64,000 nucleotides of DNA from the NCBI GenBank assembly GCA_039816045.1, contig JBCBYB010000009.1:62001-126000 (forward strand), written 5' to 3'. Source of the stretch: Thermohalobaculum sp039816045. GTDB taxonomy: Bacteria; Pseudomonadota; Alphaproteobacteria; Rhodobacterales; Rhodobacteraceae. The notes beneath the pieces are model-generated. The model was not told where the DNA came from. It saw only the letters and a program-made list of their open reading frames with translations, and did no database searches. Made by a program: the position numbers and the translations under genes. Below are positions 26,327-35,679 of the stretch, piece after piece (position 1 is the first letter of the stretch; every line of letters starts with the position of its first letter).

Positions 26327-26874
26327 CGGCGCCCCTCCTGGCCGACATCGATATGCAGGAAGCGCCGGTAGCGGCCGATGCCGGCGGCGCCGGCCGCCTC
26401 GGCGAGGGCGGTGAGGCGCGCGAGATCGACGCCCTCCATGAGAAGATCGGCGGCTCGGCCGTGGATATGCTGGCTGTTCCGCGCAGCCCCCTCGATCCTC
26501 GCGTTGCGCTCGGGCGTCCGGTAGCCGGAGGTCAGGACGAAGCGGCGAGGACGGTCATCCTCGAGCGCCGCGCGGGTCTGGATCCAGGCGAGGATGTCGA
26601 AGAGCCGGTAGTCGATCCACACGGCGCGGTCCGCATCGCGCCAGTCCCGCCAGAGCCAGGAGAGCCGGTCGATGCCCTCGGGGACAAGCAGCCCGTCGGG
26701 GGTCCGGAACCGGACATGCGCCTCCTCGCGCCCGCCGGGCTGGGCGACCCAGAGATGGGTCTGCCCGATCCCGGCAAAGCGGCTATCGACGAGCCGGACG
26801 GCCGCCGGTGCCCGTGCCGCGAAACCCGTGCCGGCCACGGCGGCGAGACCGCAGAGGAACGCCCGCCGCCTCAT
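26320..26874 (-). CDS. M15/DUF882 peptidoglycan peptidase with Tat signal
   Basis: 184-aa protein. The N-terminus (MRRRAFLCGLAAVAGTGFAA) is a twin-arginine-like signal. The catalytic region has TSGYRTPERNA, SQHIHGRAADLLMEG (His and Asp zinc ligands) and FLHIDVG near the C-terminus, as in YcbK-like carboxypeptidases. F-type systems usually carry a lytic transglycosylase (Orf169/TraM-like); here a peptide-cleaving enzyme may open the cell wall for the channel. Overlaps both neighbours. Confidence 0.75.
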   Translation of the reverse strand: MRRRAFLCGLAAVAGTGFAARAPAAVRLVDSRFAGIGQTHLWVAQPGGREEAHVRFRTPDGLLVPEGIDRLSWLWRDWRDADRAVWIDYRLFDILAWIQTRAALEDDRPRRFVLTSGYRTPERNARIEGAARNSQHIHGRAADLLMEGVDLARLTALAEAAGAAGIGRYRRFLHIDVGQEGRRW

Positions 26875-27308
26875 TGGACCGCTCCCTCAAGCGCCTGTCG
26901 CTCGGCAGTGGCGGCTTCGCGCAGCTCGCCGAGGAGGGACCTGATGTGGTCACGACGGCTTGCAGATGCCGCCGCAGGGTCGCGATGTGTCTCGGCTTCG
27001 GGTTGCTGAGCCTGGTCCACGAGCACCTCGACCAGGATCGGTTCTCCGGGCTTCATGCCGAACTGCACGGCCATCGCCGACGAGACGGAGAGCAGGCCCG
27101 TCTCGGCGCCGATCACGGTGCCGACAGGCAGGACGGTGACAGGCGACAGCATGACATCGGGGGCGAGGGCGATGCCCTCCGCCGCAAACCAGAGCCCGGG
27201 ACCTGTGTCCTTGCCGTCCCAGACCGCGATCAGATAGCGGGGCAATGCGTCTGCCGCCGCGGTGGCCGTCAACGCAATCAGAGCGAAGGTCAGGGCTGTC
27301 CGTCGCAT
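26871..27308 (-). CDS. Secreted protein downstream of traN
   Basis: 145-aa exported protein with a signal peptide (MRRTALTFALIALTATAAAD), a compact beta-rich middle (PRYLIAVWDGKDTGPGLWFA, GLLSVSSAMAVQFGMKPGEP) and a charged helical tail. The ATG overlaps the traN stop (TGATG), and its stop overlaps the M15 start. Not recognised; perhaps a periplasmic T4SS accessory. Confidence 0.55.
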   Translation of the reverse strand: MRRTALTFALIALTATAAADALPRYLIAVWDGKDTGPGLWFAAEGIALAPDVMLSPVTVLPVGTVIGAETGLLSVSSAMAVQFGMKPGEPILVEVLVDQAQQPEAETHRDPAAASASRRDHIRSLLGELREAATAERQALEGAVQ

Positions 27309-29875
27309 CAGTCGTTCGCCTCCCTGAGGTCTTCGCGGGCCTCGCGCTCGATTCCCTCGGCATCGATCTGGCCGGTGCGCCCGGCGGTGCGGTCGAGTGC
27401 GTCGAGCCGCTCGACGCCGGCCGGCATGCTCTGGGTGATGTTGCGCCCCTCGCCGGTCAGCCCTTCGAGGCCGAAGTCGGTGCCGTCCGGCATCGCACCG
27501 GTGTCGAGCAGGATGTCGGTCCACTCGTCGAGATTGATCTCCGTGAGATCGAGATCGTTGAACTGGGCCGGCGTGAAGCCGTGGCATTGCGGGCGCTTGG
27601 CCGAACCCCAGGAGATGCCATTCGTGCGCCGGATCTCCTCCTGCATGATGCGGGTCAGCGGCGAGGAGAAGCAGCAATAACCCTTGGCGCGGACGAGACA
27701 GACGCCCAGAACCTTTCGCCGGCAATAGGTCCCGTTGAAGTGGCAGGATTTGAGGTCGCGCTTGATCGCAAGATCCAGCTCCTGGTCGGTGCAGGGCCAG
27801 ATGATCTGGATGAGGAGCTCGACGATCTTGTAGACCGTGTAGACGATCATGACGACGCTGATGACGGAGGCAACCGCGCTCAGCGCGGTGCCGAGCGCCA
27901 CGTCCGTCGCAATCGTGCCTGCCGCCGTGACGGCGGAGCCGGTGGCGCTGCTCGCCGAGGTGAAGAGCGCGTTGACGGCCGCCTCCCCGAAGAGCTCGAG
28001 GGTCCATTCGGCGGCCTGTTTCACTAGGGCATCGCCGATGGCGGCCTTGAGGCCCTCGGCGGCCACATCGCTGACATTCAGCACCTCGGTGCCGGCAACC
28101 GAGTTGAAGGCCGAGGCGAAGTTCGTCGAGATGAAGCTGGTGGCTTGCGCGAAGGGGCTCGAGACCAGCTCCCAGGCGCCACGGATCGTGTCCGAGCTCT
28201 CCAGAAGGCCGAGGGAACTCTCCAGGTCGGCGACGCGGAAGGCGAGGGACATGTAGGAGGCGAGCGAGACGCCGCCGGGGCTTTCGCAGCAGTTCTGGAG
28301 CCCAAAAACCGCGATCTTGCAGCTCTGCGCCTGGCCCTTGTAGATCTCGCATTGCGCTGGATCCGCGACCGGCGCGTCGGCCGTGCCGCAGTCCATGTCC
28401 ATCGCCGTGAACTTCGTCGCCGTCAGATGCGAGGCGACGGCGTTGAAGGATGTGTTGGTCTCGTAGACCGGCTGGTAGAACTCCTCGCCCTGGCCGCGGA
28501 TGCCCGAGGCGTCGATCGCGGGGCAGATGAGCCCGTGCTCGGTCGAGGGCGTCTCGACCCTCTCCTCGACGGCGCATCGATAGATGTCCTCGAAGGCGCG
28601 GTGCGAGGGATCGGGCGTCTCCTCGATCAGCCGGCTCGCGATCCGCTCGCAAACCGCGTCGGCCTCGACCGGCGCGCAGGCGTCGTTCGCATGGGCGACC
28701 GGCAGACAGGCCGAGACATCGCCGGTGATGCTGCGGGTGAGCGGCGCGAAGCGGTCATAGGCGGGGTCGAAGGGCGGCGGCGCGAGCGTCGCCTGCAGGA
28801 CGGTGTCGCCCGGACAGATCTCGCCGATCCGGGTCGGGAGGCAGCCCGGGTTGCGGCTCGTATAGGCAGGCACGCAGTCGTTGGCCTCGAGGTCGACGAA
28901 GCCGAGGCTCACCTCCTCCGGCGTCCAGGTGCTGCCGTCGATGCGCTCGGCGGTGAAATTTGCTCGCACGGTGTAGCGCGGGCAGGTGGTGACCAACTCG
29001 GTCGTGGTGATCGGCGGATCGACGGAGGTGTCCGTGACCTCGACCTGGCGCTGGTAGCAGGTGTCGCCCGAGAGCGCGCCGCGGAGCGTCAGGTCGTTGT
29101 CGCAGGTCGGTGCCTGGGTCACCCGAACCGAGGTCCGGCTCGAGCTGGTCGAGGCGCCGTCGAAGCGGATGTTGTTATCGCGCCCCGGGCCGCAATACCG
29201 CTCGGCCGATCCGAAGGAGACCGTGACGCTCTCGGCCGTCCCGGAGACGCGGGTCGAGCGGGTGAGGCCAAGGAGGTCGCTGACGACGACCTGGTCGGTG
29301 GTGTGGCTGCCCGTCGGCGGCGCAATCCGGGTGCAGGAGCGCCGCTCATAAAATGTGTGGGTGTCGATGGTCGGTGTGCCGTGGGTGAGGACCGGCTGGC
29401 AGGCCTCGAACTCGGCAGAGACCCGCGACGCCTCGTTCAGGGTGCGGAGTGTGTCGTAGATCGGGTCCGACCCGATCTCGTAGGGCGCCGTCTCGCGGGT
29501 GGCTTCCCCGACGCCCCAGGCATCCCCATGCGGTGTCTCTGCCTCACCGGCCGTGTCGCCCGCGCGATAGGCCTCCTCGCGGAGCGCCGCATCGTCGCCG
29601 AAGAGCGATCTGAGGGCATCGGCGTCACCGCTGCCGGTGGCACCCGGGAAGAGTGTCTCGACGCTGATCGCCGAGCCCGGCTCGATCGCGGGATCGTCGA
29701 ACTCGACGATGTCGCCCGCGCCGAGCCGCATGGTCGAGGGATCGAACATCAGCCCTGAACCAAAGGCCTGGGCTTCGGCCGCGCGGTCCGCCATCTCATC
29801 AGCACGGGCGACGGCACCGAGCTGGTTCGCCAACATCACCGCGATCAGGCAGAGCGCCGTCAGCCGACGGCCCAT
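27308..29875 (-). CDS. traN: TraN, outer-membrane mating-pair stabilisation adhesin
   Basis: 855-aa cysteine-rich protein with a signal peptide (LTALCLIAVMLANQLGAVAR). F TraN (602 aa) recognises the recipient's outer membrane. Family features include many cysteines, CYQRQVEV and CPRYTVRANF segments, QNCCESPGGVSL, and the CRRKVLGVCLVRAKGYCCF run near residue 690. It is longer than F TraN, with an extra hydrophobic segment (ALSAVASVISVVMIVYTVYK) near residue 640. Starts 16 bp inside the traU end. Confidence 0.88.
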   Translation of the reverse strand: MGRRLTALCLIAVMLANQLGAVARADEMADRAAEAQAFGSGLMFDPSTMRLGAGDIVEFDDPAIEPGSAISVETLFPGATGSGDADALRSLFGDDAALREEAYRAGDTAGEAETPHGDAWGVGEATRETAPYEIGSDPIYDTLRTLNEASRVSAEFEACQPVLTHGTPTIDTHTFYERRSCTRIAPPTGSHTTDQVVVSDLLGLTRSTRVSGTAESVTVSFGSAERYCGPGRDNNIRFDGASTSSSRTSVRVTQAPTCDNDLTLRGALSGDTCYQRQVEVTDTSVDPPITTTELVTTCPRYTVRANFTAERIDGSTWTPEEVSLGFVDLEANDCVPAYTSRNPGCLPTRIGEICPGDTVLQATLAPPPFDPAYDRFAPLTRSITGDVSACLPVAHANDACAPVEADAVCERIASRLIEETPDPSHRAFEDIYRCAVEERVETPSTEHGLICPAIDASGIRGQGEEFYQPVYETNTSFNAVASHLTATKFTAMDMDCGTADAPVADPAQCEIYKGQAQSCKIAVFGLQNCCESPGGVSLASYMSLAFRVADLESSLGLLESSDTIRGAWELVSSPFAQATSFISTNFASAFNSVAGTEVLNVSDVAAEGLKAAIGDALVKQAAEWTLELFGEAAVNALFTSASSATGSAVTAAGTIATDVALGTALSAVASVISVVMIVYTVYKIVELLIQIIWPCTDQELDLAIKRDLKSCHFNGTYCRRKVLGVCLVRAKGYCCFSSPLTRIMQEEIRRTNGISWGSAKRPQCHGFTPAQFNDLDLTEINLDEWTDILLDTGAMPDGTDFGLEGLTGEGRNITQSMPAGVERLDALDRTAGRTGQIDAEGIEREAREDLREAND

Positions 29876-30987
29876 CGAGCGACTACCGATTGGGGGCCGC
29901 CACCTCGCGGGATCACTGCCATGCAGCAATCGTTCCAGCGCCAGATGAGATGCACGCTGTCGCCCTGGCCGGGGAGGTTCCGCCACTCGCCCCAGCTGAA
30001 GGTGTGCTCGCCGATGGCGTGCCGGCCATTTGCTTCGGCGACCGGGTGGTATTGCGAGAGCTCGTAGCCGGACTTCGTCATGAAGGGATCGATCCGGCCC
30101 TCGCAGAGCGTGTCCGATCCCATGGACCGCCGCGCGAGGCCCCGGCGGTGCATGGCGGCGAGCCCGCGGGCAGCCAGGAGGCTCGTGACCTCGACCTGGC
30201 TGTCCGGCGCAAGCACGGTGCCGGAGAGCGGGTAGAGGAGCCCCCAGCTGCCAGCGCACCAGAACAACTCGTCGATGGGCGCGCCGATATTGGCCGAGAC
30301 GGCATCGGCGATGCAGGCGGACTGGGCCGGCAGCGTCGAGGTGAGTGCGATCTCGGGCGTCGTCCAGTAGGCGAGCTCGTCATGGTTCCAGGTCGGGTCG
30401 AGCTCCGAGAAGTACATGACGTCGAGATCGACGAAGCCGTCCTGGATGCAGCGCGCGACCCCGAGGAGCTCGAGCATCATGAGGATCGGGAAGGCCCAGA
30501 GATGGTACTGGTAGAAGGCCTTGTCGCCCTGGGTGTGGTCGGGCAGGCCCTGCACGCCGCGGCGCATGACACCCATCCCGGGCAGGCTCGCGCCGCCGAG
30601 GATCGGGCTGCAGCCGGGGTTGCGCACGATCTCCATGAGGCGGGCGGGCTCCCACATCGAGACGGTGATGCCGAACTCCGGCACGCCGAGGCTGTCCTCG
30701 CAGACACACACGATGTCGTCGGCCGCCTTGTCGGGCACGCCGGTGCGGCGCCGCCGCTCGGCCTCCGGATCCGGCCCCGCGATGGCCTCGAGGCTGCCGA
30801 GGGGAATGCCGCCGATCCGGATCGGAAAGATGCAATCCCAGCAGAGATCGGAGATGAGGTTGGTGGCGAAGATCGAGCCGTCGTCGCAGCCGAGCACGGG
30901 GCCATCGCCGCCCTCGTCGATGCCTTGCGCCGCGGCCGATGGGACGAAACCGAGAAGAAGAAGGGCGAGAAGGGAGACGCGGGTCAT
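29860..30987 (-). CDS. traU: TraU, pilus assembly and DNA transfer protein
   Basis: 375-aa exported protein with a signal peptide (VSLLALLLLGFVPSAAAQ). Family marks are LISDLCWDCIFPIRIGG, VCVCEDSLGVPEFGITVSMW, a GDKAFYQYHLWAFP segment and the C-terminal FSWGEWRNLPGQGD. F TraU is 330 aa and is needed for pilus assembly and DNA transfer. The many paired cysteines explain why the operon encodes a DsbC-like isomerase. Confidence 0.92.
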   Translation of the reverse strand: MTRVSLLALLLLGFVPSAAAQGIDEGGDGPVLGCDDGSIFATNLISDLCWDCIFPIRIGGIPLGSLEAIAGPDPEAERRRRTGVPDKAADDIVCVCEDSLGVPEFGITVSMWEPARLMEIVRNPGCSPILGGASLPGMGVMRRGVQGLPDHTQGDKAFYQYHLWAFPILMMLELLGVARCIQDGFVDLDVMYFSELDPTWNHDELAYWTTPEIALTSTLPAQSACIADAVSANIGAPIDELFWCAGSWGLLYPLSGTVLAPDSQVEVTSLLAARGLAAMHRRGLARRSMGSDTLCEGRIDPFMTKSGYELSQYHPVAEANGRHAIGEHTFSWGEWRNLPGQGDSVHLIWRWNDCCMAVIPRGGGPQSVVARWAVG

Positions 30988-32189
30988 CGGGCCTCTCCCG
31001 TCGTCAGCCGCGCCGCACGCTCGCGGATCTCGAGGACGCCGTCGCGCCCGGTGACCACCGAGACGGTGTGTCGGAGGCGAAACCGCTGCCGGAGCTCGGG
31101 CGTCAGGAGATAGACCGGCCGGCCGAAGCGTTGCTCGAGACGGGCGAGCACCGCCCAGCCTTGGCCCCGGTCGAGATCGGAGATCATGAGGACCGGCCGG
31201 GTGGTGTGCGCCAGCTCCCGCTCGACCAGCGCGATCTCGGCCTCGCTCCGCGCGTCGAAGACGATGAGCGTGAGGGTAAGCGGCTGGACCGCCATCGGGT
31301 CGATGACATCGCCGGCGCGGGCGAGGATGGTGCCGTTAGGCAGGGCGAAATCGCGGGCGAGCCGAATGCGGGTGTCGAGGACACGGGTGCGATCTTCCCT
31401 CGCCGGTGTCAGCGGCTGCAGTGGTGCGCGGTGCCAGAAGCGCGCGACGGCCTCCCGGGCCCGCGCCTGCCAATCGATGGAGGTGAGCCGTGCGGCGGCC
31501 AGGTCCGCGATGTCCTGCTCGAGAACGGCAACGGTCGGGCCGACGCGGTCACCGTCGCCGCGGGTCGCCGCATAGTCCGGGTCGGCGGTGCCGTGGACGA
31601 GCCTGCCCGTCCAGCTGTCGAGCACGGCGGGCACCGCCTCGACGCCGTGCTCGCGGAACGGCCTTGGGTCGATGACGGCGGGCAGGCCGCCGGCGCTGGC
31701 GAGCCAGGCGCGCGCCAGATCGCCGATGGTCTCGCCGGGAGCCAGGCCGCGGAGTACCACCATGGTGTCGTCGCGGTCTGCGAGCCTCTCTGTGAGATCG
31801 GCGAGGACGACATCGCCGAGCGCGCGCGAGGCGAAGACGACGTAGCGGGGTCCCAGCCGGCTCTGGGCAGCGTCCGGCGGCGCCGCGGTGACCGGCGCGC
31901 CAGGGTCGAGGAGCCCGCGTGCGGCCGCCTCGTCCGCGAGCCGCAGGCGGAGATGCTCCCGTGCCTCCGCCGCGAGGTTGGAGACTTCCGCAGGGATCTC
32001 CGTGGCGATCGCCTCTGCGCGCTCTCGGAACCCCTCCAGCGAGCCGGGATCAACCCGCTCGACCGCTGCATCGCGATCGCGCGCGATCCCGGTCGCGATG
32101 GCGTCCAGATCGCGACCCTCTCCGAACCCAAGCCCGGCAGAGACGAGTTGGAGTGCCGTCGAGAGAATGAGCAAGACGGCGCGCATCAT
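30984..32189 (-). CDS. trbC-traW: TrbC-TraW fusion protein
   Basis: 401-aa protein joining two F proteins that are normally separate. The N-terminal half has the TrbC-type thioredoxin-like core (YVVFASRALGDVVLADLTER, MVVLRGLAPGETIGD, REHGVEAVPAVL). From residue about 215 the TraW part follows (DIADLAAARLTSIDWQARAR, LARDFALPNGTILARAGDVI, GRPVYLLTPELRQRF). Both are periplasmic pilus-assembly factors that cooperate; Rhodobacterales and other alphaproteobacterial systems can carry such fusions. ATG 32189 overlaps the previous stop. Confidence 0.82.
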   Translation of the reverse strand: MMRAVLLILSTALQLVSAGLGFGEGRDLDAIATGIARDRDAAVERVDPGSLEGFRERAEAIATEIPAEVSNLAAEAREHLRLRLADEAAARGLLDPGAPVTAAPPDAAQSRLGPRYVVFASRALGDVVLADLTERLADRDDTMVVLRGLAPGETIGDLARAWLASAGGLPAVIDPRPFREHGVEAVPAVLDSWTGRLVHGTADPDYAATRGDGDRVGPTVAVLEQDIADLAAARLTSIDWQARAREAVARFWHRAPLQPLTPAREDRTRVLDTRIRLARDFALPNGTILARAGDVIDPMAVQPLTLTLIVFDARSEAEIALVERELAHTTRPVLMISDLDRGQGWAVLARLEQRFGRPVYLLTPELRQRFRLRHTVSVVTGRDGVLEIRERAARLTTGEAR

Positions 32190-32707
32190 AGCAGCCACCG
32201 CGCTTCGCCGATGATCTCGGAGGCGGGCAGGGGGCCCCAATAGCGCCCGTCATAGCTGTCGACCGTGTCGCCCATCAGGAAGACGGCGCCCTCGGGGACC
32301 GCGAAGCTGCGGACGAGGTCCTGTGCGTCGACCTCGAGCCGGGTGGCAAGGGCCAGGCCCTGGCCGACCTCTTGGCCGTTCACTATTGTTCGGTCCGGAC
32401 CGATCGTCACCCGGTCGCCGGGCAAGCCCGCGACCCGCTTCAGAAAGGCGACGGGACGGGCGTAGTGCTCAGCGACGGACGTTGGTGGCCGGAAGGCGAC
32501 GAAGCCGCCTCGGGCTATCGTTCGGTCGCGCAGATCGACGAGGAAGAGCCAGCCTTCGAGGCAGCGGCTCACCTGTCCGTCATAGGCGAGGCGGTAGCGG
32601 GTCGAGATACCGTCGAGCGTGCCAGCGACGAGCAGCGCTGCGAGCCCGGCCGCCGAGAGGGCGCGCCACCGTCGTGGATGGAGCGTGATCGGCCTTGCGA
32701 GCGCCAT
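32186..32707 (-). CDS. S26-family signal peptidase (TraF/TrhF type)
   Basis: 173-aa membrane-anchored serine protease. It has an N-terminal membrane helix (LSAAGLAALLVAGTLDGIS), a segment SRCLEGWLFLVD where the catalytic Ser is expected, FLKRVAGLPGDRVTI with the catalytic Lys, and GAVFLMGDTVDSYDGRYWGP, the last S26 box. It may process the pilin or another Tra precursor. ATG 32707 overlaps the upstream stop by 1 bp; a GTG at 32710 is equally possible. Confidence 0.82.
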   Translation of the reverse strand: MALARPITLHPRRWRALSAAGLAALLVAGTLDGISTRYRLAYDGQVSRCLEGWLFLVDLRDRTIARGGFVAFRPPTSVAEHYARPVAFLKRVAGLPGDRVTIGPDRTIVNGQEVGQGLALATRLEVDAQDLVRSFAVPEGAVFLMGDTVDSYDGRYWGPLPASEIIGEARWLL

Positions 32708-33264
32708 CACCGGCCCTCCGTCAGGGCGCGGAGGAGCGCCGCCGCCTCGGCCTCGCTCATCGGCGTGCGGGGTCCGGTCTGCCGCTCGGGAACCGATGCT
32801 GTCGGCGCGCCGATTGAAGGGCCGGGCGTCGCCATGAGTGCCGCCACCAGAGTGGGATCCGGCGCGACGGTGAGCGCCGCCACATGGCCCTCGACCATGG
32901 CGCGGTTGATCACGAGCACGCCGGCCTCGCCGAGATCGGCGGTCTGGCGCTTGAGATCGACCATCAGCGGCAGGATCGCCTGCGGATCGTGCCCGGCCGC
33001 TACGGCCCGCGAGATCGCCGAATAGTCCGCGAGCCGGATCGCCGGGCGCTCGGCGAGCGCCGCCTCGAGCCCGGCGATACGCTCGGACATCTTCCAGAGC
33101 CCGAACACCCCGGCGCCGACGACCAGGAGCGCCGCGCCGGCCGCGATCCAGCTGTCGGGCCGACCGGTCCGTTCGGGCGGTGCCTGCTCTGCCGGGCTCG
33201 ACGCGTCGTCGTGAGCCTCTGGGCGATGGCGCGAGAGGGCGGTGATGTCTGCCGATCCGTCCAC
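32707..33264 (-). CDS. TrbI-like (F-type) inner-membrane protein
   Basis: 185-aa protein with an acidic N-terminus, one membrane helix (SWIAAGAALLVVGAGVFGLW) and a periplasmic region (IRLADYSAISRAVAAGHDP, ADLGEAGVLVINRAMVEG) whose last part fits TrbI_Ftype proteins. Position next to traC also matches F. The start is GTG at 33264, supported by AGGAGG 5 nt upstream. F TrbI influences pilus retraction. Confidence 0.55.
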   Translation of the reverse strand: MDGSADITALSRHRPEAHDDASSPAEQAPPERTGRPDSWIAAGAALLVVGAGVFGLWKMSERIAGLEAALAERPAIRLADYSAISRAVAAGHDPQAILPLMVDLKRQTADLGEAGVLVINRAMVEGHVAALTVAPDPTLVAALMATPGPSIGAPTASVPERQTGPRTPMSEAEAAALLRALTEGR

Positions 33265-33273
33265 GGAAACCTC

Positions 33274-35679
33274 CTATTCTGCCGCCATGCGGAGCAGGGT
33301 GGCGCGGGCTGCGAGAAGCCGGTCGACCGCCTCCTCGAGGCTCAGGCCTTGCGCCCTCAGCGCATCGAGCCGCGCGACATCCTCAGCCGTCGTCGAGAAA
33401 AGGAGCCGGCTCGCGGGATCGAGCAGGATCCGGCCCACACCCGCGCCGCGCTCGGTCGTGCGGAAGAAGACCTCCGAATAGCGCCCCTTCACCGAGCGGA
33501 CCGATTTGAGGAGCTTGATCTCGGAGGGCGAGAGCGCGAGCTGGCGGTCCTCGACCACCCGGTCGATCACATCGCCCGACTGCTGGAGCAGAAGCTTGTG
33601 CTCGCTGTTCTCGGCGATGGCGACGCCGACCTCGCGGGCATAGAGATCGGCGAGCGATTGCGTGGCGATCACCATCGCGCCGTTGTGCTTGCGGAACCGG
33701 CGATACCCCGACGCGATGAAATGCCCGACCTCGCCATCCGTGAGCAGCTCCCAGGCCTCGTCGATGAAGAGGAGTTTTCTGGCATCGCGCTTGAGGTCGC
33801 GCATCGCCGTCTGGATCTGGAAGATGAGCTGCAGGAGCACGATGCGCTGGAGCTGGGGGCGGCCTGCGAGCGCGCCGAGCTCGAGCACCGTGAAGCGGTT
33901 GCGAAAGGTGATCGAGGCCTCGCCGGTGAAGAACCGGCCATAGGCGCCGGCGCTCGAGAACTCGTGGAGCTGGACCCCGAGATCCTGGACGCGGGTGTCC
34001 GCATCGCCGCGAAGCGCTTCCACGAGAAGATCGATCGAGCTGACAGGGCCATGCGCTGCCCAGAGCGCGTTCAGATGCTCCGAGAGCTTGCCGCGCTGGT
34101 AGTCGGTGAGCGGCGCGGTCTCGGCGGCCATCGCGCCGATCAGGCCGCGCAGAATATCCCGCTCGTCCTCGAAATCCTTGATGAGCGGGAAGGGGTTGAG
34201 CGAGATCTCGCGATCCGCGAAGTCGATGTATTCGCCGCCGAGCCGCTCGCAGAGGTTTTTGTAGGAGGCGCCGATATCGACGGTCCAGACCCGTGCGCCG
34301 GAGGCGAGATAGGTCTGGATCAGGAGCTGGAGCAGCACCGACTTGCCCGAGCCCGACATCGCCGCGACCACCGCGTTGTAGTTGGTTGGGCTGTCGAAGA
34401 GGCAGAAGCGCATGAGCTGGCCGTCGCGGCTCACGGGCGTGATGGTCGGCGTCTGGGTGCCGCGCCAGGCGCCGTAGACCGGCAGGAACATCGCCACATG
34501 CTCGGTGGTCATCGTCCGGTGCCGCCCGACATCGTTCGCCGAGGCCCGGCAGGCGCCGAGGGGCAGGCTGTTGACGAGCAGGGGGGCGGCGATGAACCGG
34601 TCGCGCATGGCGACGACGCCGTTCTCCGACCAGTAGTTGATGGCATCGGACGCCGCCTCCTCGGCATCGCGCGCATCCGCCCCATAGATCCCGAGGGTCA
34701 TCGACCATTTGACCGGCCGGTGGCCCTCCTCCATCGAGGCCTGCAGGAGCTGGAGATCGCGGTGGCGCGTGGCGATCGCCGGAAGCCATTTGACGAGGGG
34801 GCCATAGGCCGCGTTCGTCGCCCAGGCGGTCTTCATGCCGAGATTGGTCCGCATGGTCTGCGGATCGCGATAGTCGATATTGACCGCGATGAAGAAGGGG
34901 CGCTTGAGGCCCCGCATGCCGGAATAGAGATCGGTCACGAGCCGGCTGCCGACCCCGAAGGCCACCGTCTCCTTGAAGGTTTTTGGCGAGAGCATGACGA
35001 GCCGCGTGCCGCCCTCGAGGGCGATGCCGTCGGCGTCGATCCGGATCTCGCTGCCGATGTCGAAGAGCTGCTCGTTCAGGAACTGGTCCGCGTTGTAGGG
35101 GACATAGCCATAGCGTCGCCAGGCAGCGTCCGGACTACGGTTCAGAAGCTCCGAGCAGACCGTCAAGAAGCCGACGGCATCGATGCGCTCGGGGGCGACG
35201 CCGATGGCTGCGAGATTGCGCCCGAGCCGGCGCGCCACCTGTTCGATGCGCTCGAGCTCCTCCTCTTGCGGCGTCGCCGCCTCGAGCGGGATCTTGACGC
35301 TGACGACGAGGCGGAGGCGCCGCAGATGCAGCCCGTCGAGCTCGTCGAAGCCCTGATCGGTGCCGCCAGCCATCCAGTCGATCTGGCGGGTGGCCAAGGC
35401 CGCATCGGTCGCATCGCCGCTCCGGGCCATGAGCGCGCGGCGGTCGTCGAAGGCGCGTACGAGATTGGGGCTCGCATGGAGCAGGACCTGGAGCTGCGTA
35501 CCGGCGGGAAAATCGTCCTCGAGCAGCGTCTCGAGCTGCTCCTCGAGATGGCTCGAGAGCCCGTAGCGCGGGATGCAGGTGAAGACCGCCCCGATCATCG
35601 CGTCCTCGGTGAGGAAGAGCCGGCGCTCCGCACAATAGGCGAGCGCGGGCGAGAGCCGGGTGCCGCTGCCCTCCTTCAC
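33274..35679 (-). CDS. traC: TraC, VirB4-like T4SS ATPase
   Basis: 801-aa ATPase that powers pilus assembly. Walker A is AAMSGSGKSVLLQLL near residue 435, Walker B is KLLFIDEAWELL near residue 635, and ATQSLADL follows; the N-terminal TraC_F domain (PRYGLSSHLEEQLETLLEDD) precedes. A longer frame begins at 35901, but GTG at 35679 is preferred because it overlaps the upstream stop (GTGA), has GGAGG 7 nt upstream, and gives the family length (F TraC 875 aa). Confidence 0.93.
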   Translation of the reverse strand: MKEGSGTRLSPALAYCAERRLFLTEDAMIGAVFTCIPRYGLSSHLEEQLETLLEDDFPAGTQLQVLLHASPNLVRAFDDRRALMARSGDATDAALATRQIDWMAGGTDQGFDELDGLHLRRLRLVVSVKIPLEAATPQEEELERIEQVARRLGRNLAAIGVAPERIDAVGFLTVCSELLNRSPDAAWRRYGYVPYNADQFLNEQLFDIGSEIRIDADGIALEGGTRLVMLSPKTFKETVAFGVGSRLVTDLYSGMRGLKRPFFIAVNIDYRDPQTMRTNLGMKTAWATNAAYGPLVKWLPAIATRHRDLQLLQASMEEGHRPVKWSMTLGIYGADARDAEEAASDAINYWSENGVVAMRDRFIAAPLLVNSLPLGACRASANDVGRHRTMTTEHVAMFLPVYGAWRGTQTPTITPVSRDGQLMRFCLFDSPTNYNAVVAAMSGSGKSVLLQLLIQTYLASGARVWTVDIGASYKNLCERLGGEYIDFADREISLNPFPLIKDFEDERDILRGLIGAMAAETAPLTDYQRGKLSEHLNALWAAHGPVSSIDLLVEALRGDADTRVQDLGVQLHEFSSAGAYGRFFTGEASITFRNRFTVLELGALAGRPQLQRIVLLQLIFQIQTAMRDLKRDARKLLFIDEAWELLTDGEVGHFIASGYRRFRKHNGAMVIATQSLADLYAREVGVAIAENSEHKLLLQQSGDVIDRVVEDRQLALSPSEIKLLKSVRSVKGRYSEVFFRTTERGAGVGRILLDPASRLLFSTTAEDVARLDALRAQGLSLEEAVDRLLAARATLLRMAAE

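Noticed and set aside
28145..31113. Long plus-strand frames over traN and traU
   Set aside because: Shadow frames of traN/traU, without any recognisable motif.
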